Assembly (NCBI GenBank): GCA_024683935.1
Contig: JAIKXV010000024.1
Coordinates: forward strand, 1-59,499
Length of the DNA stretch: 59,499 nucleotides
DNA from: Lachnospiraceae bacterium
GTDB lineage: Bacteria > Bacillota_A > Clostridia > Lachnospirales > Lachnospiraceae
Reading direction: 5' to 3'
The notes beneath the pieces are model-generated. The model ran no database searches. It was not told the DNA's origin and was given only the letters and a program-made list of their open reading frames with translations. This document shows positions 50,713 to 59,261 of this stretch, one piece after another (the first letter of the stretch is position 1; each line of letters begins with the position of its first letter). The position numbers and the translations under genes are program-made.

Positions 50713-53253
50713 TCAATGCGCTTCGTCCCAGTTTAACCCGGTGTTGATGTCTACGATAAGGGGAACGGGAAGATTCGCGGCCCCGGTCATTTCCTTTTCA
50801 AGGATCTCCCTTACCGCTTCCTCTTCGCCCTCTGCGGTCTCAATAAGGAGTTCGTCATGAACCTGTAAAATGAGCTTTGATTTAAGCCCCTTTTCATCCA
50901 GCGCTCTCATGACCTTTATCATTGCGATCTTTATGATGTCTGCTGCGGTTCCCTGTATCGGGGCGTTCATCGCCACCCTTTCTCCGAAGGAGCGCTGCAT
51001 GAAGTTTGCGCTTTTAAGCTCGGGAACAGGGCGTCTCCTGCCAAAATAAGTTAGGGCGTAGCCCTTTTCCTTTGCGTCTGCTATCAGATTGTCGAGATAT
51101 TTTTTAACGTCCGGGTAAGTGATAAAGTATCTCTCTATATATTCCTTCGCGTCAGACCTTGAGATCGAAAGATCCTGCGACAGTCCGAAGGAACTGATAC
51201 CGTAAACTATGCCGAAATTCACGGCCTTGGCGTTTCTCCGAAGATCGGGCGTGATCTCATCCAGAGGTACATTAAAAACCTGGGACGCGGTTATAGCATG
51301 GATGTCCTTTCCTTCGTTATAGGCTTCTATCAGCTTTTTATCCCCGGAAAGGGAGGCGAGGATCCTTAGCTCTATCTGGCTGTAATCCGCGTCTGTAAAG
51401 GAAAAGCCCTCTCTCGGAACAAAGACCTTTCTGAATTCACGGCCGGGAGCGGTACGCACGGGAATATTCTGCAGATTCGGGTCTGCGGAGCTAATGCGTC
51501 CAGTGGCCGTAACCGTCTGGTTAAAGGTGGAACGGATACGGCCGTCCTCATTTATAAAGGGCGGAAGTCCGTCGGCGTAGGTGGCTTTCAGCTTTGAGTA
51601 GGTTCTGTATTCCAGTATGTCACGGATAAAATGGTGCTCCGGCGCCAGCTTTTCCAGTACTTCAGCCGAGGTGGAATAGCCGGTCTTCGTTTTCCTGCCG
51701 CCCTTTATCCCCATTTTTTCAAAGAGGATGACACCGAGCTGCTTCGGGGAATTGATGTTGAATTCCTCTCCCGCGCCCTGATAAATCTTAGCTTCCAGCT
51801 CCTTTAATTTATCTCCGAGGTTTCTGCTGTAGCTCTCAAGTTCATTTTTCTTTACCGCCACGCCTTCGTTTTCCATTCCGGCCAGCACAAAGGTCAGCGG
51901 CATCTCTATATTATGAAGGAGATCCGACATTCCCTTTTCTTCGATGGAGGATGTAAGCTCAGCACCCTTGTTTGATGCGAGAAGCGCAGCTTCCCTTATA
52001 TCCTCCGGAATGTCATAGCTGCTCCTCAAGGGGTCGATCAGATACTCCATGACCTCAATGTCAAAGAGTTTTTCCGAATAATCTTCCAGTACATATTTAT
52101 ATGTATCCTTCAGCCTTACGGTGAAGACCGGTCCTTCATGCTTTTCAGCGAGGGACTGGATATGGGCTTTTAGATACATGGGGGAAACAAAGCCGTTTAA
52201 CGGGATATAGGCGGCCCTGTCCGCGAATTTCATGGCGACAGCCGTGATCTCCTTTGTTTCCGGATCGATATCAAGGGCAAAGCTCAGCTCTCCGGACTTT
52301 ACAGCGTCCGCAAAGACCGCTTCCACAACACCGAGATCTGTTTCCTCGGTAAATATGCTTATATCCTTATTTTTCTCTTCCTCTGCAAGCCCCCTGAATT
52401 TATAAAGGAAACTCCTTAATTCCAAAGTCTTTACGGTCTCATAGGCTTTTTCGGTCCAGAGGCTTTTATACTCGGCCTCTTTTTCATCCAGCTCTATATC
52501 CGCATCGGTATTGATGGTTGCCAGCTTTTTTGAAAGCACTGCAAGATCAAAGTTCTCTTTTAAGGACTCCCGGATGCTCTTCTTTGTGATATCTTCGATA
52601 TGGATCTTTATCTCATCGATATTCTTATAAAGAACTAACAGCTCTTCGGCGGTCTTTTTTCCGATCTTCGGAACGCCGGGAATATTATCGGAAGAATCCC
52701 CCATAAGGGCTTTTAATTCTATTATTCCCAGGGGCTCCACCTTGTACTCTTCCAGCACGTCCTTCGGATAGTACTCTTTTACCGTGGTCTCACCCTTTTT
52801 GGTACTGGGAAACAGAAGCTTGATATGCTCTGTAACGAGCTGCAGAAGATCCCTGTCACCAGAGACTATCGTTACTTCATAGCCTTTTTTCTCCCACTTT
52901 GCGGCGGTGGTTCCGAGGATATCGTCCGCTTCCAGTCCTTCCTTCATAAGGACGGGGACGTCCATATCCCTAAGAAGCCCCTGCAGCAGCGGGACCTGGG
53001 CTTTAAGCTCCTCGGGCATGGGTTTTCTCGTCCCCTTATATGCTTCATACATCTCATGTCTGAAGGTGGGGGCGGAGGTGTCAAATGCCACAGCGAAATA
53101 ATCCGGATTTTCATTTGAGATTATCTTCAGGACGATATTTAAGAAGCCGTAAATAGCGCCGGTATGGACTCCGGCGGAATTGGTCAGATCCGGCACCCCG
53201 TAAAAGGCCCGGTTTATTATGGAATGTCCATCTATCAAAAGCAGTTTTTTCAT
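50713..53253 (-). CDS. polA: DNA polymerase I
   Basis: An 846-residue polymerase for Okazaki fragment processing and repair. The 5'-nuclease domain has 'LLIDGHSIINRAFYG', 'VSGDRDLLQLV' and 'GDSSDNIPGVPKIGKKTAEE'. The middle 3'-5' exonuclease-like domain reads 'FALDIDPETKEI' where the active form has D-x-E, so proofreading is probably lost, as in several Gram-positive PolA. The polymerase domain has motif A 'DYSQIELRILASLSGD', motif B 'RRNAKAVNFGIVYGIS' and motif C 'QVHDELLIE'. It starts 8 nt after the anti-sigma-like stop. Confidence 0.95.
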   Translation of the reverse strand: MKKLLLIDGHSIINRAFYGVPDLTNSAGVHTGAIYGFLNIVLKIISNENPDYFAVAFDTSAPTFRHEMYEAYKGTRKPMPEELKAQVPLLQGLLRDMDVPVLMKEGLEADDILGTTAAKWEKKGYEVTIVSGDRDLLQLVTEHIKLLFPSTKKGETTVKEYYPKDVLEEYKVEPLGIIELKALMGDSSDNIPGVPKIGKKTAEELLVLYKNIDEIKIHIEDITKKSIRESLKENFDLAVLSKKLATINTDADIELDEKEAEYKSLWTEKAYETVKTLELRSFLYKFRGLAEEEKNKDISIFTEETDLGVVEAVFADAVKSGELSFALDIDPETKEITAVAMKFADRAAYIPLNGFVSPMYLKAHIQSLAEKHEGPVFTVRLKDTYKYVLEDYSEKLFDIEVMEYLIDPLRSSYDIPEDIREAALLASNKGAELTSSIEEKGMSDLLHNIEMPLTFVLAGMENEGVAVKKNELESYSRNLGDKLKELEAKIYQGAGEEFNINSPKQLGVILFEKMGIKGGRKTKTGYSTSAEVLEKLAPEHHFIRDILEYRTYSKLKATYADGLPPFINEDGRIRSTFNQTVTATGRISSADPNLQNIPVRTAPGREFRKVFVPREGFSFTDADYSQIELRILASLSGDKKLIEAYNEGKDIHAITASQVFNVPLDEITPDLRRNAKAVNFGIVYGISSFGLSQDLSISRSDAKEYIERYFITYPDVKKYLDNLIADAKEKGYALTYFGRRRPVPELKSANFMQRSFGERVAMNAPIQGTAADIIKIAMIKVMRALDEKGLKSKLILQVHDELLIETAEGEEEAVREILEKEMTGAANLPVPLIVDINTGLNWDEAH

Positions 53254-53261
53254 GTCCGGAT

Positions 53262-53606
53262 CTATCCTGTTATCGTCATAATAAGCTGCACCGCGCCCAG
53301 AATCAGCAGGGCTCCGGAAAGCAGGACAATGCTGGTTTTCAGTCTGTCTATCATAAGAACATGCTGTTCAGACTGATACAGACGCTCCTTCAGTTCTTCC
53401 TTCAGATTGAAGTTGTGGCCGTCCTCCAGGCTTTTTAAGCCCTCATGCAGAAGGTAACGCACTTCCAGCTCATCCATGCATTCACTGCAGTCTTTCAGGT
53501 GGGTGAGCAGGAGTTTTGTGTCGCGGCTGCTTAAAGAGCGCTCCAAATAAGGCTGGAAAAAGCCTTCCACATCCTTACAGCTTATTGTATCTTCTTTACT
53601 ACTCAT
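53262..53606 (-). CDS. Zinc-finger anti-sigma-like membrane protein
   Basis: A 114-residue protein. The N-terminus has the zf-HC2 pattern 'ISCKDVEGFF...THLKDCSECMDEL' (Cys, then HxxxCxxC), the form seen in anti-sigma factors that release their sigma under redox or envelope stress. A coiled region follows and a membrane helix near the C-terminus ('SIVLLSGALLILGAVQLIM'). No sigma gene is adjacent; polA follows at 8 bp. The frame extends upstream to 53675, but ATG 53606 begins the conserved part. No Shine-Dalgarno is visible and a -10 box ends 10 nt before it. Confidence 0.75.
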   Translation of the reverse strand: MSSKEDTISCKDVEGFFQPYLERSLSSRDTKLLLTHLKDCSECMDELEVRYLLHEGLKSLEDGHNFNLKEELKERLYQSEQHVLMIDRLKTSIVLLSGALLILGAVQLIMTITG

Positions 53607-53616
53607 ACAACTAGTT

Positions 53617-53645
53617 ATTGTACCGAAATATGCTGATATATGCAA
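53617..53645 (-). promoter_or_regulatory. Promoter of the anti-sigma-like / polA run
   Basis: Minus strand: TTGCAT, 17-bp spacer, TACAAT ending 10 nt before ATG 53606. The -35 half is weak. Confidence 0.45.
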
Positions 53646-53654
53646 GATATTGAT

Positions 53655-53725
53655 GATACAAAGGCCAAAAGTCAAAATGACGTTTGAACCTGTTCAAATC
53701 GGCATTTGACTTTGGGCGTTGTATC
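53655..53725. repeat. Palindromic repeat A, left flank of the CotH pair
   Basis: Imperfect inverted repeat of about 71 bp: ends GATACAA and TTGTATC; arms contain GGCCAAAAGTCAAAATGACG and CGGCATTTGACTTTGGGC; centre TTTGAAC-CTG-TTCAAA. The same design occurs at 58541-58604. Confidence 0.75.
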
Positions 53726-53772
53726 GAAACATTTGGATGGAAACCCGTTATGTACGATGAACCCTCTGGTTT

Positions 53773-53799
53773 AGGGACGCTCTTGCTCCGGGACAAAAC
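53773..53799. repeat. GGGACGCTC/GCTCCGGG hairpin repeat
   Basis: AGGGACGCTCTTGCTCCGGG then ACAAAAC, nearly identical to 31529-31554. It lies between repeat A and the first CotH gene; the rest of the 296-bp gap shows no gene. Confidence 0.5.
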
Positions 53800-53864
53800 A
53801 AAGGTAGTGAGCGTAATCTGCCTGCATATACTGGCTGGAGATCAGGTGAGATATTACTCTGCAT

Positions 53865-53893
53865 TTGATGAAAACAGTAAACTGCGATAGACT
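53865..53893 (+). promoter_or_regulatory. Candidate promoter of the first CotH gene, 9 nt before the ATG
   Basis: TTGATG (53865-53870), 17-bp spacer, TAGACT (53888-53893). Both boxes match consensus in four of six positions. Confidence 0.4.
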
Positions 53894-53902
53894 TAATGGG
53901 AT

Positions 53903-56167
53903 ATGAAAATCGTGAAGAAACATCTTATCTTAATACTGTGTGTGGTTTCGGGCATCATCATCGCCTGCTATGGACTCCATGCCTTTAAGGTAAGATCCGC
54001 ATATAAAAATATCGTAATAAACGAGGTCTGCTCCGATAACCTGTCCTGTTTATTTGACGAAAACGGCGAACATCCGGACTGGGCCGAGATTTATAATAAG
54101 GGAAACGACGCCCTGGATATCTCCGGCTGGTACCTTTCCGATTCCGATGACCGGAGAAACCGCTGGACTTTTCCAGAAGGAACAGTTATACAGGGGAAAG
54201 GTTACCTCACCGTGTTTATGGATGGAACCGCAGCGGCTGAACCTGATGCTGATGAGAGCTTTTCTCTTACGAACTATATCATGACAGGCGATGCGATCCC
54301 CGAAAAAAGCACCGGCCTTCACACCTCATTCAGGCTTGCGGATGATGAGACCCTGTATTTGTCCGCAAGAAACCATATGAATGTGGACAGAATAGAGCTT
54401 ATCCCCTTAAAGTATGACACGAGCTATGCCAGAGTGTCAGACGGAGAAAGTGAATTCAAAAGACTTACTCCCACCCCCGGAGCCTCCAATTCAGAAGGAA
54501 AATCCGTTATTTATCCTACCCTTTCAGAGCCGGTGTTTTCGGTTGAAAGCGGCGTATTTGATGAGCCCTTCGACCTGGAGATAAGTTCGGATGAAGGGGA
54601 TATTTACTACACCATTGACGGTTCCGATCCCACGGTTAATTCCGAAAGGTACGAAAAACCCATACAGATCTATGACAGAAGCCGGGAAAACAACCGGTAT
54701 TCCGCGTTAAAAGAAGTATCCGTAGAACTTCTTCCCTATATTAATTACAAATATGAAATCCCTAAAGAAACAGTTCCCAAATGCTTTATAGTTCGGGCAA
54801 AGGTTATTGCCGAAAACGGCAGTGAATCTGAAACCGTTACAAAAAGCTATTTTAGTACGGATGTCGACAAGCTGTTCAGGGGCATAGGGCTTATTTCTCT
54901 TGTTTCCGATCCCGAAAATCTCTTTGACTATAAAAAAGGAATTTACGTTATTGGTGAAAATGGCGTTGAGAGCTTCAGAGCCCGCTTAAATCAGGATGAA
55001 GCTGCAATGAAGTATATTGAGAACAATCCCGATACGCCTACTGACGGATCTGTGGTAATAGGTAACGTTAAGATGGACGAGTATCTCGATTTTAACTATA
55101 TGATGAGAGGCAGTTCATGGGAAAGGGAGGCCTCCCTTGAAGTATTTGATAACAGTCATGTTATTCAGTCAGATGAAGCCCTGGGAATCAGGGTTAAGGG
55201 TCACCGAAGCTGCAATTTTCCTAAGAAAAGCATAAATATCTATGCCAGAAACGGTTATGAAAATGAAAATATAAAAGCGCCCTTCTTTGACGGGAAAAAG
55301 TCACGGCTCACCCTTTTTTCCGGGGCTAATGACCTTATGAGCATTGTACGGGACATTCTGGTAACTGATCTCACTCAGGATCTCGGTTTTCTGTCCCTTG
55401 ATTTTACAAGGCCCTATGCCCTGTTTCTGGACGGCGAATTCTGGGGACTTTACCGCGCAAGCCGCAAACTCGACTCCGAATTTATAGCTGAAAATTATAA
55501 TGTTAAGCCTGATGAAGTGATAATAATAAAGAATTCTCTGTTAAGCAGAGGGAAAGCCGGCGATATTGATTATTACAGTGAATTCAGGCATTTTATTCAG
55601 CTTGCGGATTTTACCCAGGGCACGGATTACGAACGTTTGCAGCAAATGGCGGATATGGAAAGCCTGATTGATTACTATGCAGCAAGGATCTTTTTAGATG
55701 ACGGCATGGACTGGCCAAAATCCAACATTGCTTTCTGGCGTACCAGAGACGTCAATAAGAATAACCCCTATGCAGACGGCCGCTGGAGATGGCTGAATTT
55801 TGATAACAATTCCAACCTGGACTACGGATCAATAAGTGCAAATACGATTTCCTATGCGGTAAACGGAACAAAGAATTACCACTCTGATGAGATGTTTATG
55901 AAGCTTATGCAGAACGAGGATTTCAAAGCCCGTTTCTATAAGCGTTTTAAGGAAATTGCCCTGGAAACATTCAAAGAAAATAACGCCATAGAAAGGCTTG
56001 ATTCCTATGCAGATGAGATCCGTCCCTATATGGAATCCGAATACTCAAGGTTCTTCGGAAATAAATACAGTCTCGATGATTTTGATAAAGATATAGAAAA
56101 TATGCGGAATTACTTCAGGGAGCGGGCCGATTATATCCTGCCCATGGTGGAAGAATTCTGCAGATAA
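53903..56167 (+). CDS. Secreted CotH-family kinase with lamin-tail and chitobiase-like domains (copy 1)
   Basis: A 754-residue exported protein. The N-terminal hydrophobic segment ('HLILILCVVSGIIIACYG') could be a membrane anchor or, since 'IIAC' fits a loose lipobox, a lipoprotein signal. A lamin-tail domain follows ('NIVINEVCSDNLSCLFDENG', 'DWAEIYNKG', 'ISGWYLSD'), then a CHB_HEX_C_1-like sheet ('GDIYYTIDGSDPT'), then the CotH kinase domain with Lys432 ('RVKGHRSCNFPKKS'), 'LDGEFWGLYRAS', 'DWPKSNIAFWR' and Asp634 in 'RWRWLNFDNNSN'. In Bacillus CotH phosphorylates spore-coat proteins; here the target is unknown, probably a surface protein. It is a paralogue of the convergent gene at 56210-58288. 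Confidence 0.87.
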   Translation: MKIVKKHLILILCVVSGIIIACYGLHAFKVRSAYKNIVINEVCSDNLSCLFDENGEHPDWAEIYNKGNDALDISGWYLSDSDDRRNRWTFPEGTVIQGKGYLTVFMDGTAAAEPDADESFSLTNYIMTGDAIPEKSTGLHTSFRLADDETLYLSARNHMNVDRIELIPLKYDTSYARVSDGESEFKRLTPTPGASNSEGKSVIYPTLSEPVFSVESGVFDEPFDLEISSDEGDIYYTIDGSDPTVNSERYEKPIQIYDRSRENNRYSALKEVSVELLPYINYKYEIPKETVPKCFIVRAKVIAENGSESETVTKSYFSTDVDKLFRGIGLISLVSDPENLFDYKKGIYVIGENGVESFRARLNQDEAAMKYIENNPDTPTDGSVVIGNVKMDEYLDFNYMMRGSSWEREASLEVFDNSHVIQSDEALGIRVKGHRSCNFPKKSINIYARNGYENENIKAPFFDGKKSRLTLFSGANDLMSIVRDILVTDLTQDLGFLSLDFTRPYALFLDGEFWGLYRASRKLDSEFIAENYNVKPDEVIIIKNSLLSRGKAGDIDYYSEFRHFIQLADFTQGTDYERLQQMADMESLIDYYAARIFLDDGMDWPKSNIAFWRTRDVNKNNPYADGRWRWLNFDNNSNLDYGSISANTISYAVNGTKNYHSDEMFMKLMQNEDFKARFYKRFKEIALETFKENNAIERLDSYADEIRPYMESEYSRFFGNKYSLDDFDKDIENMRNYFRERADYILPMVEEFCR

Positions 56168-56209
56168 GCTAAATGATCGTAGATATTGCGATAATCGGCG
56201 GGGCTGCGC

Positions 56210-58288
56210 TTAATTTGAGCAGGCTTTATTCACGTATTCCGTTATATAGTCTCCTCTCATTCGGAAGAAGTTTTTCAGGCCTTCTGCTTCCGTAATGAAG
56301 TGATCCGGACTTATCCTGTCTCCGTAAAATCGTCTGTAAAAGCCCTTCATACCGGAAGACATTTCCGCTGTGAGCCTGTCAATCTCTTTATCCGTACGTT
56401 CTGCAGCAAAATCCTTTTCTTTCAGTTCCGCTATACGTTCGGCAAATCTTTTTCTGAATATCGGGCTTTGGATCAGGGCTTTCATGATGTAGTTCTTTTC
56501 CAGAATCTCCGACATGGTATCGGCGTCATACTTTTCCTTTTCCATGGATACGGAATTCACATCAAAGAGCATCCATCTCCAGCGGCAGTCACCGTATGCG
56601 CCGGCTTCCTTTTCCTTTGTGCGCCAGAGAGCAAAGTTGCTTCCCGGCCAGTCATTGGTGTGCTCGATATATATCTGCACTGCGAAATAATCTATGAGGC
56701 TGTCCATATCAACCATTTCGCATAAGGTTTCAAATTCCCTGTCCTTCGTAAAATCGGTATTGTTTATAAAGGAATTCAGGCTGTCGTACAATTCCTTATC
56801 TTCAGGCGATCCGACCTTTACCCGGTCATTTTTTATCATGACGATATTTTCACTGTTTACTCCATAATGACGGGCGATATAGTCCCGGCCGAATTCTTCG
56901 CTGAGACGGCAGATCCCCCAGTATTCCCCGTTAAGGAAAACAAAGCAGGGCTTCGAATCCAAAACCGATATTTCCCTGTCCGATGCAAGGATTGCTGCCA
57001 GGGGGTCTTTTAACTTGGTATTTATATCATCACCTCCGCTGGACAGAACTATGCTCTTTTCCTTTTTAAGGCCGCCGAGTCCCAGTCCGTCGAAAGCATC
57101 TTTCCCGTAGGCGCTTCTTGCTGTCAGCTTTAAGCTCTTCTGGGCAAAGCCTCTCGAGCCGCCGCCCTTTATTCTGGCGCCGGTATCGGAATCAAATACC
57201 AGGCTCTTATTTTCATCAAAGTAACTTACATGAACCTTTCTTTCGGATTCTCTTCCCCTGTATGAATAATTACCGGGAGTCCACCACCAGATGTCTTTTT
57301 TGTCATAGCTTTCCTTTTCATTATTATCAATATAGGCTTTATACCTGTCCCCGAGCACATAAATGCCGCGGCTGTCTGAGAAAAAGTCGTCCGGGTCAAA
57401 GGTGAGGGAGATCACCGGAGTGTCCGCATATTCCTTTTTATCATTAAAGCCCACAAAAAAGCTTCTGCTCCCGGTATCGCTGAATCCGCCCTTATCATCA
57501 TAGGCTTTTGCCTTTACAATAAGAGCCTTATCCACATTGTAGTCCGGGAGGCTGTATTTCAGAGGTGATGTGTATCCTATGGAAATATCCTTTATCGAAG
57601 AATATATGTTGGGATTAGCGCTGGCATCCTCGATAAGGATTGGATCGGTATAGAGATAAGACCCCTCATCCGGCTCGCTGCCGTCAAGGGTGTAATAGAT
57701 CTTTTCGCCATTTTCTGCGGAGAGCGACAGGTAAAAGGGTTCATCATAGAAACCGCTTTCAGTTGAAAATGAGGGGGTTTTTAACTCGGGATAGCTGATC
57801 TCCAGATCTGAATTCTCCCCTTCGGGCGTAGGAAGGGTGCGTCTCCATTTTCCGTCATCAAATCTGGAAATACTGGTATCGTATTTTATTCCGGGAACCG
57901 GTACATTATCGATTATGGTTCCGCTTTTTTCAGCGAGGCAGACGTCATTTCCCTCATCTATTCCAAAGGGCAGGGAAATAACGCATATAGCCCCGGCAGG
58001 GATCTTTATTTCCGGCAGTCTGTACTGTTTTTCCACGGTACCCCTTGAAATGGAATAATCCTTCAGATCGATCTCTGCATCGGATGTATTCTTTATTTCC
58101 ACCCAGTCCGGGGTTCTGCCGTCCTTATCGATGTAGCAGCTGACGTTCTTGGAGCATACCTCGTTCAGTATTACTCCCGAAGCTTTGTTAAAGTAAAAAA
58201 TACCCGATACGGAAAGCCAGAGAATAATTGCCGCAAAAACGGCTATTAAGGATATTATGAATATTTTCCTGTTTCTGATAAATCCCAT
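56210..58288 (-). CDS. Secreted CotH-family kinase with lamin-tail and chitobiase-like domains (copy 2)
   Basis: A 692-residue paralogue of the preceding gene, in opposite orientation. N-terminal membrane segment 'KIFIISLIAVFAAIILWLSV'; lamin-tail domain ('GVILNEVCSKNVSCYIDKDG', 'DWVEIKNTSD'); CHB_HEX_C_1-like 'EKIYYTLDGSEPDEG'; CotH kinase domain with 'ARIKGGGSRGFAQKSLKLTA', 'LNGEYWGICRLSEEFGRDYI', 'NDWPGSNFALWR' and 'RWRWMLFDVNSVS'. It keeps the glycine-rich KGGGSRG that copy 1 has changed to KGHRSCN. An extended -10 lies 8 nt before the ATG and no Shine-Dalgarno is visible. Only 42 bp separate the two stop codons. Confidence 0.87.
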   Translation of the reverse strand: MGFIRNRKIFIISLIAVFAAIILWLSVSGIFYFNKASGVILNEVCSKNVSCYIDKDGRTPDWVEIKNTSDAEIDLKDYSISRGTVEKQYRLPEIKIPAGAICVISLPFGIDEGNDVCLAEKSGTIIDNVPVPGIKYDTSISRFDDGKWRRTLPTPEGENSDLEISYPELKTPSFSTESGFYDEPFYLSLSAENGEKIYYTLDGSEPDEGSYLYTDPILIEDASANPNIYSSIKDISIGYTSPLKYSLPDYNVDKALIVKAKAYDDKGGFSDTGSRSFFVGFNDKKEYADTPVISLTFDPDDFFSDSRGIYVLGDRYKAYIDNNEKESYDKKDIWWWTPGNYSYRGRESERKVHVSYFDENKSLVFDSDTGARIKGGGSRGFAQKSLKLTARSAYGKDAFDGLGLGGLKKEKSIVLSSGGDDINTKLKDPLAAILASDREISVLDSKPCFVFLNGEYWGICRLSEEFGRDYIARHYGVNSENIVMIKNDRVKVGSPEDKELYDSLNSFINNTDFTKDREFETLCEMVDMDSLIDYFAVQIYIEHTNDWPGSNFALWRTKEKEAGAYGDCRWRWMLFDVNSVSMEKEKYDADTMSEILEKNYIMKALIQSPIFRKRFAERIAELKEKDFAAERTDKEIDRLTAEMSSGMKGFYRRFYGDRISPDHFITEAEGLKNFFRMRGDYITEYVNKACSN

Positions 58289-58296
58289 ATCAGAAC

Positions 58297-58305
58297 ATTA
58301 TAACA
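58297..58305 (-). promoter_or_regulatory. Extended -10 of the second CotH gene
   Basis: Minus strand TGTTATAAT (TGn + TATAAT), ending 8 nt before ATG 58288. No good -35 is seen. Confidence 0.5.
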
Positions 58306-58339
58306 GCTTTTTTCATAATACTCATTTCAATATATTTCA

Positions 58340-58540
58340 TGATTCGGACGCCAAAAGTACTGAATCACTGTTTTGATACAACGAATTGCTCCGTTGCTTT
58401 CAGCAACTCTCGCAATTCTACAACACTCGCAATCCGCTAATTTACTACGTAAATTGCTACTTGAACCGGGGCACTGCCGCGCTTGGCGCGTCAAAGCGTG
58501 CCCGAAAAATGTCCACTGGACATTTTTCCGTGTTGTTTGA
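58340..58540. repeat. Mosaic of consecutive palindromes upstream of the second CotH gene
   Basis: The 319-bp gap 58289-58607 holds no gene. It contains in order: GACGCCAAAAGT (58347); a nested hairpin with arms GAATTGC and GCAATTC (58382-58417) and inner GTTGC/GCAAC; AATTTAC-TAC-GTAAATT (around 58439-58455); GGGCAC/GTGCCC (around 58470-58503) enclosing CGCGC/GCGCG; and AAAAATGTCC-ACT-GGACATTTTT (58505-58527). An 82-codon open frame across it (58327-58575, minus) is a by-product. Confidence 0.65.
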
Positions 58541-58604
58541 CGCCCAAAGTCAAATGGCTTTTTGAACAAGTTCAAACGCCATTTAGACTTTTGGCGCTTG
58601 TATC
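58541..58604. repeat. Palindromic repeat B, right flank of the CotH pair
   Basis: Arms 58541-58567 (CGCCCAAAGTCAAATGG...TTGAAC) and 58570-58596 (GTTCAAACGCCATTTAG...TTGGCG) around AA, then CTTGTATC. Same family as repeat A at 53655-53725. It ends 3 bases before the phosphatase stop codon. Confidence 0.75.
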
Positions 58605-58607
58605 ATT

Positions 58608-59063
58608 TCATTTAAGGGAAGACAACAGTCCTTCGCAACCCTTCCTGATATCCCTGTATGCTTTTTCGAAATCCCTGGTGTACCAGGGGTCCTCTATCTT
58701 CGCATGGGGATCATCGGTATATTCCATCAGATAATGGATCTTTCCCTCTGTATCCTCGCCGAGAATGCGGCTCAGATAATACATATTCTCCTCGTCCATG
58801 GCGATGATCAGGTCGAATTCATCATATTCCCGGCGTTTAACCTGTCTAGCCCGGTGGGAACCTATGGGGATATTGTGGTTTCTTAATGCTTTTTCCATGG
58901 GCGGGTAAACGGGATTCCCGATTTCCTCTGTTGAGGTGGCAGCGGAATCCACATAAATTTCTGATTGCATTCCCTTCTCAGCTATCAGCATTTTCAAAAT
59001 ATATTCTGCAGACACTGATCTGCAGATATTGCCGTGGCAGATGAATAATACTTTTATCGGCAT
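58608..59063 (-). CDS. Low-molecular-weight protein tyrosine phosphatase
   Basis: A 151-residue phosphatase. The N-terminal active-site loop 'ICHGNICRS' gives nucleophile Cys9 and Arg15 (C-x5-R-S). The general acid lies in 'IEDPWYTRD' (about residue 117). In bacteria such enzymes act on tyrosine kinases of polysaccharide export or on protein arginine phosphates; no such partner is in view. A GGAGGTAAG ribosome site precedes the ATG. Its 3' end abuts palindromic repeat B. Confidence 0.92.
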   Translation of the reverse strand: MPIKVLFICHGNICRSVSAEYILKMLIAEKGMQSEIYVDSAATSTEEIGNPVYPPMEKALRNHNIPIGSHRARQVKRREYDEFDLIIAMDEENMYYLSRILGEDTEGKIHYLMEYTDDPHAKIEDPWYTRDFEKAYRDIRKGCEGLLSSLK

Positions 59064-59261
59064 TTCTTACCTCCAAAACCGCATCAAATTGCTCCAGTTT
59101 GCGCCGGATTGCCAGGCTGCTGAAGTTCCAATCATTTTACAGAAAATCGGGCCAAATGGCAAAGTCGCGCAAAGTGTGGCAAATCTTGGCCGTCAATCGT
59201 AGTCAAAACGTAGTTTTTTATAGGGTCAAAAACTACTCGCGCCCCGGTTTGCAAGAGAGGG

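Noticed and set aside
53684..53890. Open frame starting MNLFKSAFDFGR
   Set aside because: Its start is inside palindromic repeat A, it has no ribosome site, and the rest has no family text. The same start appears in the frame at 58327-58575 only because both cross the same repeat.
58327..58575. 82-codon minus-strand frame starting MNLFKKPFDFGR
   Set aside because: It runs through stacked palindromes and has no ribosome site or protein-like composition; treated as a by-product of the repeats.
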